NCBI RefSeq assembly: GCF_009377235.1
Contig: NZ_VMNX01000064.1
Coordinates: 1-41,871 of the forward strand
Source of the DNA: Streptomyces acidicola
Lineage (GTDB): Bacteria > Actinomycetota > Actinomycetes > Streptomycetales > Streptomycetaceae
Direction of reading: 5' to 3'
DNA: 41,871 nucleotides
Shown: one piece after another, positions 40,948 through 41,871 of the stretch
How positions within the stretch are numbered: the stretch's first letter is position 1
Layout: every line of letters begins with the position of its first letter
Program-made: the position numbers and the translations under genes
The notes under the pieces: model-generated
The model's database searches: none
Told to the model about the DNA's origin: nothing
Seen by the model: only the letters and a program-made list of their open reading frames with translations

Positions 40948-41136
40948 TCAGTCGTCGAATTCCCCACTCCTGACACCGGTGGTGCACGCCTTCCACTCGG
41001 TGGGAGTGAAAAAGAGGACCGGCCCGTGGCGGTCCTTGCTGTCCCGTATCGCGCGGCCGCCGTGAGTCGTGTGCGCCACCTCCGCGCAGTCCGTGTTCGC
41101 CCCCTGCGACGCCGAGGACTTCTTGAAGGCAGTGAC
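40948..41136 (-). pseudogene. DUF397 protein remnant
   Basis: This - strand frame ends at TGA 40948-40950. It reads 'TAFKKSSASQGANTDCAEVA', then 'RAIRDSKDRHGPVLFFTPTE' and 'WKACTTGV', a clear DUF397 pattern (K-S-S, C-x-E-V-A, R-D-S-K, G-P-x-L-x-F-T, E-W). DUF397 proteins are small partners of XRE-type regulators in Streptomyces. No start codon of its own is visible; upstream the frame runs into transposase sequence ('PTHRAIERD'). The native 5' end appears to have been replaced by the insertion. Confidence 0.65.
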
Positions 41137-41600
41137 GACGTCCCGCTCGATCGCCCGGTGGGTGGGGACCTGGCACGACCAGCCGTTGCGCCGCAGCTGG
41201 GGTTGCCCCCTCTGGGGACTTCCACACCCCCGGAACGGTGTAGCCGATGTGGAACATCCGCCCGATCAGTGTCTTGATCCTTGCCGGCATCGGCCACTGG
41301 TCGGCGAAGCCGTGGGCCAACGGGCTTCGCTGAAGACCGGCTTGCAACCGGGCGAACTGCGCCGGACTCAGCCTCGGCCGCGAGGCCTGCCCTTTCGGCA
41401 CAGCCCGCCATGCCTCGGCGGTCGTAGGCCCGTCGCCACCGGTTCACCGACATCCGCGTCACCCGCAGTTCCCGCGCCACCTGCACGTCGGTGCGGCCCT
41501 GCTCGAATAACTCCGCGGCTGCCATGCGCACCCGCTCACGCCGCTCCCGGTCCGCGGCCGTCAGACCGCCGCCTTGTGCGTACCGCGTGAGACTGGCATA
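41137..41600 (-). pseudogene. IS630-family transposase N-terminal fragment, frameshifted
   Basis: Three pieces of an IS630-type N-terminal helix-turn-helix region are spread over different frames. 'RYAQGGGLTAADRERRERV' with 'MAAAELFEQGRTDVQVAREL' is in one frame, 'PKGQASRPRLSPAQFARLQ' and 'RIKTLIGRMFHIGYTVPGVW' in a second, and 'QLRRNGWSCQVPTHRAIERD' in a third. The second shift coincides with about 22 extra bases (roughly 41194-41215). The catalytic DDE domain is missing, so the element cannot move by itself. It is joined directly to the DUF397 remnant. Confidence 0.7.
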
Positions 41601-41696
41601 GCGGCCCCGACGACCAGCGTCACCACCCCGTAGAACACCACGAGTTAAAAGATCAGTACTTGTTGTCCGTGCCCGTCGGCTAGCCGTAGAGCAAGA

Positions 41697-41737
41697 GAGG
41701 CCTGAAGCCGCAAGAGATGATTGCGGCTTCAGGCCTC
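41697..41737. terminator. Perfect 17-bp hairpin
   Basis: GAGGCCTGAAGCCGCAA (41697-41713) pairs fully with 41721-41737 around a 7-nt loop. It lies between the two transposase remnants and looks like a terminator, or an end feature of a lost gene. Confidence 0.65.
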
Positions 41738-41748
41738 AGCCTTGCTAG

Positions 41749-41871
41749 GGCCTGTACGGAGTCGTGATCACCTGCTGGTACAACTCTCGTGTGGCGAGGC
41801 GTGAACTCAGCGACGACGAGTGGGCGTTGGTCGAGCCGTTGCTGCCGATCGGCGCCTGTGGCCCCTATCCG
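41749..41871 (+). mobile_element. IS5-family insertion sequence, left end (cut by window edge)
   Basis: GGGCCTGTACGGAGTCGTGATC at the probable left end is preceded by CTAG (41745-41748), which may be the target duplication, and leads into an IS5-type transposase. The right end is outside the window, so the inverted repeat cannot be confirmed. The motif is written here only in part: GGGCCTGTACGG is its first block. Confidence 0.55.
41791..41871 (+). CDS. IS5-family transposase, N-terminal part (partial)
   Basis: The frame begins with GTG at 41791 and reads 'ARRELSDDEWALVEPLLPIG' up to the window edge, the typical start of IS5-group transposases in Streptomyces (D-x-E-W-x2-x-E-P-L-L-P). Only 27 codons are visible, so integrity and catalytic residues cannot be judged. 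Confidence 0.75.
   Translation, partial: MARRELSDDEWALVEPLLPIGACGPYP

Overview
The window is very GC-rich actinobacterial DNA with closely packed genes, many ATGA, GTGA or TGATG start/stop overlaps and frequent GTG starts. Gene content (bkd, paa, the fhaA-fhaB-pstP-rodA-pbpA-pknB locus) and three perfect copies of the 14-bp parS palindrome GTTTCACGTGAAAC point to a Streptomyces or close relative. Clustered parS sites suggest a place on the chromosome not far from oriC. These are inferences from gene families and motifs; no database search was run.

Layout. 1-1073: end of a two-gene ABC-2 exporter. 1195-4704: a potassium channel with an RCK domain, then moeA and a mobA-like gene; two parS sites overlap the facing ends of the channel gene and moeA. 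4730-9000: branched-chain 2-oxoacid dehydrogenase genes (E1 alpha, E1 beta, E2) divergent from an Lrp/AsnC regulator. 9013-12971: a TetR regulator and a 3-hydroxyacyl-CoA dehydrogenase, divergent from paaN. 12979-16452: a SpoU/TrmH RNA methyltransferase and an HTTM/DUF5819 membrane pair. 16770-20473: paaABCDE, the phenylacetyl-CoA epoxidase. 20702-25323: an acyl-CoA dehydrogenase, a rhodanese, a J-domain-like protein and a DUF2252 protein.

25534-31166 is an accessory-looking cassette on the + strand: a small ferredoxin, a ferredoxin reductase, a cytochrome P450, a benzoylformate-decarboxylase-like ThDP enzyme and an atypical SDR. It has a parS site inside it and short tandem repeats at or near several gene starts. 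Next come two hairpin terminators and a tRNA-Leu(CAG) whose 3' end faces the cassette.

32092-40218 is the conserved cell-wall and signalling operon: two FHA proteins, a PP2C phosphatase, a RodA/FtsW polymerase, a class B PBP and a PASTA kinase, closed by a perfect 20-bp hairpin. After it the DNA becomes degraded and mobile: a truncated secreted-protein gene, a DUF397 remnant joined to a frameshifted IS630-type transposase fragment, and the start of an IS5-type transposase running off the right edge.

How the parts connect. Three intergenic regions (bkdA/bkdR, paaH/paaN, upstream of paaA) carry the same palindrome, ACCGNNCGNNCGGT or a one-base variant. It matches the core I recall for actinobacterial PaaR, and a TetR gene lies among these sites. 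One regulator may therefore coordinate phenylacetate and branched-chain acid catabolism. The same three regions also carry DnaA-box-like TCCACA motifs.
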